A stretch of 64,000 nucleotides of DNA, taken from the NCBI GenBank assembly GCA_945872795.1, contig CAMCAZ010000014.1, positions 1-64,000 of the forward strand. The letters are read 5' to 3'. The notes beneath the pieces are model-generated. The model saw nothing but the letters and a program-made list of their open reading frames with translations, had not been told where the DNA came from and ran no database searches. This DNA is from Chryseobacterium gleum. Its GTDB lineage: Bacteria > Bacteroidota > Bacteroidia > Flavobacteriales_F > PHOS-HE28. Below are positions 20,546-29,502 of the stretch, one piece after another (position 1 is the first letter of the stretch; each line of letters starts with the position of its first letter). Both the position numbers and the translations under genes were made by a program.

Positions 20546-21262
20546 ATGCCTATTCAGAAACTCTCCATAATCATCCCCGCCTACAACGAGGAGCGGACGA
20601 TCCACCTTATTCTGGACAAGGTGCGGGATGTGGCACTGGACCACGGCATCGTCAAGGAGATCATCATCGTGAACGACGGCTCCCGTGACGGTACTGTGCA
20701 GGCCATCCAACGTTATATGGCGGCCAACCCCGGACTGGGCATCCAGTTCTACGAACAGCCTCGGAACATGGGCAAGGGCGCGGCCATTCACCGGGGCATC
20801 AAAGAGGCCACCGGAGATTTCTTGCTGGTCCAGGACGCAGACCTGGAGTATGACCCCCGTGAATACAACGATCTGCTGCGCCCTGTGGTGGAAGGCTTCG
20901 CCGATGTGGTCTTCGGGTCACGGTTCATGGGACACCACCCCCATCGTATCCTGTTCTTCTGGCATAGCATCGGCAACCAGTTCCTCACCTTCCTGTCCAA
21001 CGCGTTCAACAATTTGAACCTGACGGATATGGAGACCTGCTACAAGCTGATCCGCAGCGATATCGCCAAGGGTCTTGATCTGCGTGAGCAACGTTTCGGC
21101 TTCGAACCGGAGGTCACCGCCAAACTGGCCCGGGTGAAGAACATCCGCATCTATGAGGTCGGTATCAGCTATTACGGCCGCACTTACGCGGAAGGCAAGA
21201 AGATCGGCTGGAAGGATGGTGTTCGTGCCATCTGGTGCATCGTCAAGTATGGCCTGGGTTAA
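20546..21262 (+). CDS. Glycosyltransferase family 2 (dolichyl-phosphate mannose synthase-like)
   Basis: KLSIIIPAYNEERTI, NDGSRDGT, GKGAAIHRGI and QDADLEYDPREY. Confidence 0.93.
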   Translation: MPIQKLSIIIPAYNEERTIHLILDKVRDVALDHGIVKEIIIVNDGSRDGTVQAIQRYMAANPGLGIQFYEQPRNMGKGAAIHRGIKEATGDFLLVQDADLEYDPREYNDLLRPVVEGFADVVFGSRFMGHHPHRILFFWHSIGNQFLTFLSNAFNNLNLTDMETCYKLIRSDIAKGLDLREQRFGFEPEVTAKLARVKNIRIYEVGISYYGRTYAEGKKIGWKDGVRAIWCIVKYGLG

Positions 21263-21316
21263 GGTCTGTCGCAGGCCCTATATGCCCTGTTCTCCGGTGC
21301 GTCATCTTTGTGGGCG

Positions 21317-23617
21317 ATGAACGCACGTGACCGCGCGATATTGATCCTATGGAGCATGACCTGGGCCGCTGCCGCGGTGCTGGTGCGTCTCTGGTCCGAG
21401 GCCCTGCTCGAAGGGGGTGATAGCATCCAGCATTATCAGATCGCCAGACATTCCTGGCAGCATCCCGACCTGCTCCTTCACCACTGGGGCAAGCCCCTGT
21501 TCACCCTGTTCGCTTCGCCTTTCGCACAGCTCGGCCACTGGGGTGTCTCCCTCTTCAACGCGGTCTGCCTGTTGATCACCGCCTGGGCTGCGGACGGCCT
21601 GTTGAAACGGGCGGGTCCGGCTGCACGCTGGCTTTATGTGCCGGCACTGTTACTGGTGCCCGTCTACGGTACGCTGGTCTTTGCCGGGATGACCGAGGTG
21701 CTTTTCGGACTGTTGACGGCACTGGTGATCAGGGCGCTCTACGATGAGCGTCCTGTGCTGGCCATGGTCATCGTTTCGTTCATGCCGTTCTCCCGTCCCG
21801 AATACATTGCGTTCGCGCCCTTTGCGGTGGGCTGGGTGATGATGAAGGGTCAATGGAGGGCCCTGCCCTTCCTTCTGGTGGGTCACGTGATCTACGGTGT
21901 CATCGGGCTCTTCGCTCTCGGCGATGCACTTTGGGCGTTCCACAACGACCCCTACTCTTGGTCGAAACCCATTTATGGCAGCGGCCCACTGGTGCATTTC
22001 GCCGCTCGGGCGTTCGAGATCTATGGTGCTCCATTGGTTTTCGGCCTTGTGTTCGCGTTGGTGTCGGGCGTCTGGCTGTGGAGGAGGAACGACACCGACC
22101 GCCCCTTGCTGAAGCTGCTGTTCTTTGTTGGTGTGTTGCCCACGCTGGCGATCTGGTCCGTCCACTCCGTCCTGTGGTGGAAGGGTTGGAAAGGCTCCCT
22201 TGGCTTGGTGCGGGTGATCGCGACCACCGCCCCGTTGGCGGTGATGTGCATGCTGTTCCCCATTGTCCGGGCAACAGGGCTGATCATCAAGGAGGGCATG
22301 GGCAGGACCGTGCTGGCGGTGATGGCCACGGCAGGATACATCCTGCTTGCCCTGTGGTCGTTCCTTTCCGTGCAACCGCTTCCCGTGAAGCCCTGGCCGT
22401 ACGACCGCTTCGTTCGTTCCGTGGGCGAACATGTGGCAGCGATCAAGGGCGACTATGGGCGCGTGGTCTATTTCCATCCCACGCTGGGCTACTATGCCGG
22501 GCTGGATCCCAATGATGCCGCTAAAGCCCGCCATTGCTGGGGCTTCGATACCACCTTGACGGACCTTGGTCTTTTGCCGAACGACCTGGTGGTCTGGGAC
22601 GCGCACTTTGCCCCCAACGAAGGGTCCACCCCGTTGTCGATGCTGTTGGACCGAACGGACCTGGAGCTGGTGGAGCTCTTGGTGCCCGAGGAGCGGATGG
22701 AGGTGTTGGGCGGCCATCTGTTCGAGGTCTACCTCTTTGCGCGCCGGGAAGGAAAGCGGACCGAGGAACGCCAGGTGCTTTTTGACCCCGATAAGGGCTT
22801 TCAAGTGGATGTGACCCACCGATATGACGTGATGCCCTGTCCGCCCGGGGTTGGCGGCCGTTGTTTTCAGGGCACGGAGTTCCCGCTGGACGTATCCGAT
22901 ATCCCGATCGATGCCCCGGGCTTGTTGTATGCGCAAATGACCGTCAGTGGCGAGCTCTTTCTGGATGGTGAAGACCAACAGGCCGAACTGGTGTTCGTCG
23001 AGGAGAACGCATCGGGTAAGCTGAGCTACTGGTCGGAGAAATTGCTGAACGGAAAGTTCTCGCATCACTATCGTATCCCGCCCCGTGCACCCGATGTACG
23101 CAACAAGCTCTACATCTGGAACCGGTCCGGCAATGGCCTGCGGATCGTGGACCTGCGTATGGAACTGGTCCGCGTGATGGGCTCACGTAAAGAGGAACAA
23201 CAGCAGATCCTTGATCCCGGACAGGGCTTTCTCGTGGAGCTCGTCCATCGCATGGATACCCTGCCCTGCCCGATCGGGGTCGAAGGTCACTGCTTTCAGG
23301 GAGGAGAATTTCCCATGGAACTACTGGACCTTCCCCTGGGTTCGAAGGACATGTACTACGCTGAACTGGTCGTCAGCGGCGAAGCCTTCCTGGAAGGTAA
23401 CGGCGATGCGACCGAACTCGTGTTCACCGAAGAGAGCGCTGAGGGCCGCTTGAGCTATTGGTCGGAGAAGTTGGCGAACGGAACGTTCGAGCATCGCTTT
23501 CGCGTGCCTCCGCGTGCCTCTGATGTGCGCAACAAGCTATATCTCTGGAACCGTTCGGGACAGCCCTTCCGGATGAACGACCTGCGTCTGAGGGTGGTGC
23601 GCACCCTGCGGAAGTGA
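21317..23617 (+). CDS. Membrane glycosyltransferase-like protein with two tandem C-terminal beta-sandwich-like repeats
   Basis: TM-rich N-terminus; two approx. 140-aa repeats ending KLYIWNRSG / KLYLWNRSG. ATG at 21317 preferred over the TTG at 21308. Confidence 0.8.
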   Translation: MNARDRAILILWSMTWAAAAVLVRLWSEALLEGGDSIQHYQIARHSWQHPDLLLHHWGKPLFTLFASPFAQLGHWGVSLFNAVCLLITAWAADGLLKRAGPAARWLYVPALLLVPVYGTLVFAGMTEVLFGLLTALVIRALYDERPVLAMVIVSFMPFSRPEYIAFAPFAVGWVMMKGQWRALPFLLVGHVIYGVIGLFALGDALWAFHNDPYSWSKPIYGSGPLVHFAARAFEIYGAPLVFGLVFALVSGVWLWRRNDTDRPLLKLLFFVGVLPTLAIWSVHSVLWWKGWKGSLGLVRVIATTAPLAVMCMLFPIVRATGLIIKEGMGRTVLAVMATAGYILLALWSFLSVQPLPVKPWPYDRFVRSVGEHVAAIKGDYGRVVYFHPTLGYYAGLDPNDAAKARHCWGFDTTLTDLGLLPNDLVVWDAHFAPNEGSTPLSMLLDRTDLELVELLVPEERMEVLGGHLFEVYLFARREGKRTEERQVLFDPDKGFQVDVTHRYDVMPCPPGVGGRCFQGTEFPLDVSDIPIDAPGLLYAQMTVSGELFLDGEDQQAELVFVEENASGKLSYWSEKLLNGKFSHHYRIPPRAPDVRNKLYIWNRSGNGLRIVDLRMELVRVMGSRKEEQQQILDPGQGFLVELVHRMDTLPCPIGVEGHCFQGGEFPMELLDLPLGSKDMYYAELVVSGEAFLEGNGDATELVFTEESAEGRLSYWSEKLANGTFEHRFRVPPRASDVRNKLYLWNRSGQPFRMNDLRLRVVRTLRK
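22781..23614 (+). repeat. Tandem duplication of a roughly 140-aa coding unit
   Basis: Unit 1 22781-23209 (FDPDKGFQVDVTHRYDVMPCPPGV...) and unit 2 23210-23614 (LDPGQGFLVELVHRMDTLPCPIGV...) align along their length. Confidence 0.9.
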
Positions 23618-23656
23618 AGGGTCCTTGCCGGTTCTTCGGTCATTGTTCCCGATGAA

Positions 23657-25525
23657 CTATTCCACGGAGATCTCCAAGATCTCACCCACGAGGTCCTTGG
23701 CCGGGAAAGGGATGAAGCCTTGCTCATAGGGGGTGCCGGGCCACCAACGGGTATTGTGGTATTCCTGGGTGATGATCAACAGCATCTGCACATTGCTGAT
23801 CTCGGTGATGGACCGGTCCATGTAGCCCACCTCGCGCAGCTGATCGAGCTCGGGCCCGATGCGCCAGATGATCTCCTCGGGCCGCCAGTCGATCTCGAAC
23901 CAGTAATGATCACCTCCGAAGAGCTCCTTGTCTGAAGCCTCGGACTTCTGGGTGAGCGCCCTGTAGTTCTCATCCCAGCGATGGCTCACGAAGATCTGGC
24001 CATTGCGATCCATGGGCTGACAGCCCTTTCCGAACCTGGGCGGCGTATGGCAGGCCATATCCCAATTGGTACATGCCACGGTGATCTGGCCAGGTCGGTC
24101 CGTGCGCACTTCGCTGGTACTGTAGGTCCATGCCGTGCGCTCATCCGGCAGGGCCAACTGCTGGGGGTAGCTGGGGGGGAAGCTCTTCTCTGGGCAATAG
24201 GGTGCGGTCTTCAGGACCTCAAAATCGATCTCGGAATATTCCACGCGGGGCACCCGTTGGTCGCCATCACTGCCATAGTAGTGCTTCAGGTACCCGTCCT
24301 TTTCGCAAGGCCTTCGAAAGCCGCCTGGTGCGCCGTCATTGATCAGCCAGATCGCGTTGGTGATCCCCACCCACATGTCCGAATCGTTCAGCAGGCGCGT
24401 AAGCTTGCACTTCACCCGGTACTTGCCATAGGCCAGGCCGTGGCGGGCACGGATGCCGACATTCTCCTTGCGCCAATTGCCATGGCTGCTCGCAGGGTTG
24501 CGCAGTTGAATGCGCTTTCGTTCCGGGTCGCTGGTGACGGTGGCACAGGGCGTGCCGGTGGTCATGGGCCGCAATTGCACCATCTGGTCCGCAGGGAACA
24601 GGCAGCGGTAACGGTCATGGTCCGCCGGCGTGTACTCGTTCGAAAGCACATCCGCGATCAGGGGAATGTTCTCGAACCGGGTGGAGGGATCGACATAGTG
24701 GATGAACTGTTCGAAGGGCGCCCGCTTGAAGAGCTCGGGCGAGTTGCCGCAGTTCGTCGTGAAAGCCGCGCCATCCACAGGCACCTCGCTGCGGATGTGC
24801 ACACCTGCGCCAAGGTCGGGGCGTGCGCGCACGTGCAGGCGTTCATCGGCCACCAGCACGCGCACCATGGGATCCCTGGATCCGGGCCCGTGGAGCCAGT
24901 ACCAGAACGGGTCCACGTGAAGTCCGTTCTCCCGGGCACTGATGTCAGACACCGCGCGGGGAGGAGGTGAATGTTCGAAGTGGGACTCGGGCATCACCAC
25001 CACCATGAAGCGGTACAGGCCCACCCTTGGATTGCGCGACCAACGGGCGGTCCGACCGAGCGAGTCCAGGTGTTCGGGTTCGTCCCGGGGGTCGCCACGG
25101 ATGCGGAACCGGTCCTTCACCACAAGGCCGCGTTCGTCCGCAGGGGTGGTCAGGCGGAAGCCCTCCTTGGGGTCCTCCCAACTGCCATAGAAGTTCTCGT
25201 GCGCGAGCGGATGCTGATCACCGTTCTCCGTGGCGTGTGCGAACTTGTAGGAATCGTTCAGGTAGTACAGTTTGTAGCGGAATCGAGGAAAGGCACCTGT
25301 GGTGTCATTGACCGTGAACTGAAAGGAGAAGCGACCTTCCGGTACCTGTCTCACACTGGGGACCACAAAGCCGCTGTCCAACGCATCCACGTAGTCCAGG
25401 TCGATGACCTTGATGCCGTTCTCCTCGTTGGTCCAGTTCTCCAGGACCTTGAGATCACCCGTGCGATCGCCCTGCGTGCAGGCGGTGAGCAATGCGGCGA
25501 GGAGTATGGGTGCGTGCGCCCTCAT
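23657..25525 (-). CDS. Lipoprotein with GH16/concanavalin-like C-terminal domain
   Basis: Lipobox LLAALLTAC; GKYRVKCKL..., VEYSEIDFEVLK (ExDxE), HYWFEIDWRPEEIIWRI pattern of GH16-like folds. Confidence 0.7.
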   Translation of the reverse strand: MRAHAPILLAALLTACTQGDRTGDLKVLENWTNEENGIKVIDLDYVDALDSGFVVPSVRQVPEGRFSFQFTVNDTTGAFPRFRYKLYYLNDSYKFAHATENGDQHPLAHENFYGSWEDPKEGFRLTTPADERGLVVKDRFRIRGDPRDEPEHLDSLGRTARWSRNPRVGLYRFMVVVMPESHFEHSPPPRAVSDISARENGLHVDPFWYWLHGPGSRDPMVRVLVADERLHVRARPDLGAGVHIRSEVPVDGAAFTTNCGNSPELFKRAPFEQFIHYVDPSTRFENIPLIADVLSNEYTPADHDRYRCLFPADQMVQLRPMTTGTPCATVTSDPERKRIQLRNPASSHGNWRKENVGIRARHGLAYGKYRVKCKLTRLLNDSDMWVGITNAIWLINDGAPGGFRRPCEKDGYLKHYYGSDGDQRVPRVEYSEIDFEVLKTAPYCPEKSFPPSYPQQLALPDERTAWTYSTSEVRTDRPGQITVACTNWDMACHTPPRFGKGCQPMDRNGQIFVSHRWDENYRALTQKSEASDKELFGGDHYWFEIDWRPEEIIWRIGPELDQLREVGYMDRSITEISNVQMLLIITQEYHNTRWWPGTPYEQGFIPFPAKDLVGEILEISVE

Positions 25526-26670
25526 GGTGTTTCCAAGGTGAGCAGAAGCTCCGCACCGATAGGTGCCGGGACTTGTGCGACGGTACGTCGGCCCGATGCC
25601 GCATCGATATCCACATCGAATGCGATGAACCGAAGCCCCCGATCACCGGGGGACACCAGCATGTGCTCATAGCCCAGGAGATCGCGCCCGACCTCCGGAC
25701 ACCATGCACGCACCAATGCACGTGCAGCACCATCGGCGTCCACCACGTGCCCGACAGCGCTTCCGGCCGGCAAACGAAAACGGTGCGTACTGCCTGGGAC
25801 CAAGGGGACCTCAGGTGCGCTGATCGGGGGCGCTGCTTGTCCCACGAAGACCCCCCCGCTTTTCGGGTCAACGTTGGCCACGAATGAGACCTTGGCGAAG
25901 GGGAGGGGCATGTGCCCGCCCTTTGGGCCTTCGATGCGAAAGGCCTCGCCTGCCGTCCTTCCGGGTACATGGCGACTGCGGAAGACGATATCCATGTCAT
26001 CGACATATACCTGCTGCTTGTTCCGGTTCCAGAGGTACACGCTGATCACATCATCCTGTGCAAGGACAAGTTCCGAAAAGGGGAACTCTGCATTCAGGCG
26101 CTGCCACACGCCTGGCACGTGTTCCAAGGTATCCAGCTCCTTCCCGGCCCAGGCCACTTGCTGGCCCCTGCGCTCCACCGTGGAGACGATCGTCAGTGAG
26201 GGATCAGTGGTGTCGGTCAGGAGCCACAGTCCCACATTGACAGCCACCATGCTGTCCGCCACGTTCATTGCGCTGCGTCTGATCGCAGGAGTGTACTCCA
26301 CACCCTCCTTGATCAGCATGCACGAACTTCCGGTGTGTGCCTTTTGCGTGCTGATCCAACTACTGTCGGCACTGTGTTCGAAGTCGAAGTGCAGGTTGGG
26401 CCGGATCCAGTGGTCTCCCATGGACATGGTCAGTGCCGATCGCGAACGGCAGGCAAAGTCAAGGGGCGCTGGATCGCCGGTGGTGATCGTGGCGGTATCA
26501 GCGGGCAAGAGGGCGACCCAGTTGGCGTGGCGGGCAGGTGTCGCCGGTCGGTCGTGTATGTTCGAAGGCATGCGTAAGCTCTCCTTCAGGCCTCCGCTCC
26601 AATACATGATCGCCCCGCCGACCAGGATCACCAGTGAACTGCCAAGGAGAAGGGCACGACGCGACGTCAT
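25522..26670 (-). CDS. Membrane-anchored protein with beta-sandwich-like domain
   Basis: N-terminal TM ALLLGSSLVILVGGAIMYWSGG; ISVYLWNRNKQQVYVDDMDIVF; 4-bp overlap with the downstream lipoprotein gene. Confidence 0.7.
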   Translation of the reverse strand: MTSRRALLLGSSLVILVGGAIMYWSGGLKESLRMPSNIHDRPATPARHANWVALLPADTATITTGDPAPLDFACRSRSALTMSMGDHWIRPNLHFDFEHSADSSWISTQKAHTGSSCMLIKEGVEYTPAIRRSAMNVADSMVAVNVGLWLLTDTTDPSLTIVSTVERRGQQVAWAGKELDTLEHVPGVWQRLNAEFPFSELVLAQDDVISVYLWNRNKQQVYVDDMDIVFRSRHVPGRTAGEAFRIEGPKGGHMPLPFAKVSFVANVDPKSGGVFVGQAAPPISAPEVPLVPGSTHRFRLPAGSAVGHVVDADGAARALVRAWCPEVGRDLLGYEHMLVSPGDRGLRFIAFDVDIDAASGRRTVAQVPAPIGAELLLTLETP

Positions 26671-26793
26671 GGGAATGTGCTGCCAAAGTAACCGTTGTGA
26701 ATTGGAGACACCATTTGGCGGATCTCTTCAATAGACCCTGTGCTCTGACCGTGCAGGAAGCTCCACGTTCCGACACAGCCATTGATCAATGGT

Positions 26794-28101
26794 TCAACTG
26801 AAGATCCGGACGTACACTTCGCCAAGCCTGGACCACGTCCATTCAGGTTTGTTCCAGTCCCAGGAGGTGATCTCCGTCAGGCTCAGATTCACGTAGATCA
26901 TCAGTGAAAAGGCGATCGCCGATGAGAGCCTCCAGGGCCATGCGGTGCGCGAAAGGCGCTCCAGCAGCCAGGCCAATGGAATGGAGAGGAAGGCGTAGTA
27001 CTCCACGAACCCACGGTGGCCAAAGGCTCCGCCGAGCCACCAGCACCACCACGCGGAATAGGCGTACCATACCAGGATGACCATCAAGAGGATCGGCACG
27101 GCTCCGCTCATCCTGCGGATGACCATCCATACAAGGGCCCCGCAGGCCAATGCCATCAGTGGGGTGTAGACCCACCAGCCATTGACCACCCCGACCAGCA
27201 CGTCCGCGAGGTGTGGGTCCAAGGAATAAATGAAGTGCTCGTCCTTGTAACCGTAAGGGAAGATGAAGTACTTCCCGGTGATCAACTTCCAGTAGCTCAT
27301 CTGGGGGACCCACACCAAAAAGGCCAGTACCACGGCCAGGAGGGTGATGAGCCGGTTCTGCCCGAACCACCGCAGCCGTTCCCGGACATCGTTCCAGTTC
27401 GAGGTGAGATAGAAGGCCGGGAACAGAACGGCCACCACGTGCAATTGCCGGATGAGCAATGCGACCGAGCAGATGACGATGATGCCCAGCGTGCGAAGGG
27501 CCTTGGGCTCCTCATCATTCCGGACGACCAGGTAATGAAGGGCCGCGAAGAGGAAGTAGATGTACGCGTGGGACATCACCGGTTCCTTCGTGGAGTAGAA
27601 GTACAGGTTTGTGCCGACCAACAGGAGCAGCGGGGTCGCCAGCGCGATGGCAATGGGAAAGCGGCGACGCAGGGCATGGAACAGCAGGTTCACCGCAGCA
27701 CCCGCATAAACGGCCATGCCGAACAGGATGCTGGTCGCATACGGTGCACTATAGCCATCGGTGCTCATGCCTGTCGCCCAGGCCATTCCATGGCCGACCA
27801 GGAACCACGGCAACTCCAGGAGCGCCACTCCATAGGTGAACATGCTCAGCCCGTTCAGGTTCTCGAGCTGGTGGGTCCAGGGAAGGTGCGCCCACTCATG
27901 GGTGCCCAGAAGGGCCGGCAGATAGTGATAGTAGCCCCAGCCATCACTGGTGGGTCTCAACACCAGGTAGAGGTCGTTCTGGTGGAAGCCCCAGCTTTTG
28001 GTGAGCACCACCATGAACGCCAGCAGCGCCGCCAGGAAACCGAACCATTGTATCCCATAGGCCGGTCTTGTCAGCTCGCTCCGTCCCATGCTACTTGCCA
28101 T
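26794..28101 (-). CDS. Polytopic membrane protein, paralogous to 19151..20509
   Basis: TM-rich; WGYYHYLPALL, PQMSYWKLITGKYFIFPYGYKDEHF and SAWWCWWLGGAFGHRGFVEYYAF. Confidence 0.8.
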   Translation of the reverse strand: MASSMGRSELTRPAYGIQWFGFLAALLAFMVVLTKSWGFHQNDLYLVLRPTSDGWGYYHYLPALLGTHEWAHLPWTHQLENLNGLSMFTYGVALLELPWFLVGHGMAWATGMSTDGYSAPYATSILFGMAVYAGAAVNLLFHALRRRFPIAIALATPLLLLVGTNLYFYSTKEPVMSHAYIYFLFAALHYLVVRNDEEPKALRTLGIIVICSVALLIRQLHVVAVLFPAFYLTSNWNDVRERLRWFGQNRLITLLAVVLAFLVWVPQMSYWKLITGKYFIFPYGYKDEHFIYSLDPHLADVLVGVVNGWWVYTPLMALACGALVWMVIRRMSGAVPILLMVILVWYAYSAWWCWWLGGAFGHRGFVEYYAFLSIPLAWLLERLSRTAWPWRLSSAIAFSLMIYVNLSLTEITSWDWNKPEWTWSRLGEVYVRIFS

Positions 28102-29302
28102 AAGGATCCAAGGAGTATTGGGCGTCGCGTCTCATCATCTCCCGGATCGGCACCCTGTTCAACAGGGCCTTCTCCTTGATCGATCCCAGCCAGCTGGAGT
28201 CGCCCAGTATCCGGACCATCACCTGGCGCAACGGGTTTGTTGTTTGCAGTTCCTCGGCACCGCTCGCGCGTACAGCGACCATCTCTGGGTCCATGGTGAA
28301 CTCGAATTCATAGCTGGCCTTACGGGCCAGAAGTGTACAGGCATCTCCATGGAAGCGCGTGTCGGATCCGTCGGTCTGTCGCGGAAGAATGTCGAACTCC
28401 ACATGATGGTCCTTGCACACCTGTTCCAGGGCCCATCGGCGATCATCGGCATGAGCTCCCGTGGCGCGCTGGTCCAAGATCAGGCGAAGCGTGACCCCGG
28501 CTTCCTCGGCTTTCTTGACATGCATGAAGAACAAACGTTTGGTCAGCTCCTGAAGGGAACCTTCCCGCGCCTGTATGGCTTGGATGGACAGCACGGTATC
28601 CTTCAATACCAAGGTCCGGAACAAGTGATAACTGTAGAGGCCTGGGTCGGCGGGGTGGTCTTCAAGAAAGCGTCGAATGTCCGTTTCGACCGGCAGCCCC
28701 TGCAACTTGCCTCCGCTCGGTGTCGGTGTATACCAGGGCTTGGGTCTGCCCACGAATGTCCGTTGCAGGTGGTCCAGACGGTCCACATCGATCCACAGAA
28801 GGACCTGCCCTCCGCGGAAGTTCGGCAAGGTGCGCTCAAGCAAGAGCAGGTCCTGGTCCATGGAGAACCCGGGCACGCTGAGGTCGACGAGGTCCAAGCC
28901 GGCGCGAATGACCGGGTCCTCCGCGACCCGGCGCCCGGCCCCCAGTTCAGCCCATCCGGCCCCAAGCAGGACGAAGGGTGCCTTGCCGCTTCCGGCCCGG
29001 AACCCGGACGGAAGAAGCGTGGCACTATCCAAGCCCCCGGCCCAACCCAGCAGCGGGTGCGCTCCTTCCAAGTGAGAGGCGGCCGAGTCCCTCCAGAGCA
29101 CCGAAAGCTTGGCCTGGTCGTCCTGTTGAACGACACGCTCCCCCACGGAGTAGCGCCAGGTGTAGATGTTCGGATCGCGCCATTGCGCAAAGGGGGCGTC
29201 GCTGAAAAGGCAGCCGCGCACCCACCATTCACCGCAAGCGACAAGCCCCAGGAGGATCACCATCAAGCCCAGCATGCGCAGCAGGAACGCGTTCGGGCTC
29301 AT
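28091..29302 (-). CDS. SGNH-hydrolase-like membrane-anchored protein
   Basis: N-terminal TM LLRMLGLMVILLGLVACGEWWVRG; VDLSVPGFSMDQDLLLLER and DTRFHGDACTLLA resemble SGNH blocks. ATG at 29302 preferred. Confidence 0.55.
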   Translation of the reverse strand: MSPNAFLLRMLGLMVILLGLVACGEWWVRGCLFSDAPFAQWRDPNIYTWRYSVGERVVQQDDQAKLSVLWRDSAASHLEGAHPLLGWAGGLDSATLLPSGFRAGSGKAPFVLLGAGWAELGAGRRVAEDPVIRAGLDLVDLSVPGFSMDQDLLLLERTLPNFRGGQVLLWIDVDRLDHLQRTFVGRPKPWYTPTPSGGKLQGLPVETDIRRFLEDHPADPGLYSYHLFRTLVLKDTVLSIQAIQAREGSLQELTKRLFFMHVKKAEEAGVTLRLILDQRATGAHADDRRWALEQVCKDHHVEFDILPRQTDGSDTRFHGDACTLLARKASYEFEFTMDPEMVAVRASGAEELQTTNPLRQVMVRILGDSSWLGSIKEKALLNRVPIREMMRRDAQYSLDPYGK

Positions 29303-29502
29303 GCTGAATGATGGGTCGATGGGCCGTTCATGGGGTGAAGAACGGATAGCAGGGGGAAATATGCGCAAGGCCACATGGCCCCTGGATCACAGGGGTGGTG
29401 CAGGTCCTTCAGGCTCGATCTGGGATACGCGGTCAAGGTCACTGCAGGCTGAAAAATGAGGCGGCGGAAAAGTACACCTCTTCAGCGTGGAGCGGATGAC
29501 GA

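Noticed and set aside
16600-29302. Interpretation of the membrane-protein locus as a phage-defence island
   Set aside because: No nuclease, helicase, NTPase, cyclase or toxin-like domains are visible; glycan-related functions fit better.
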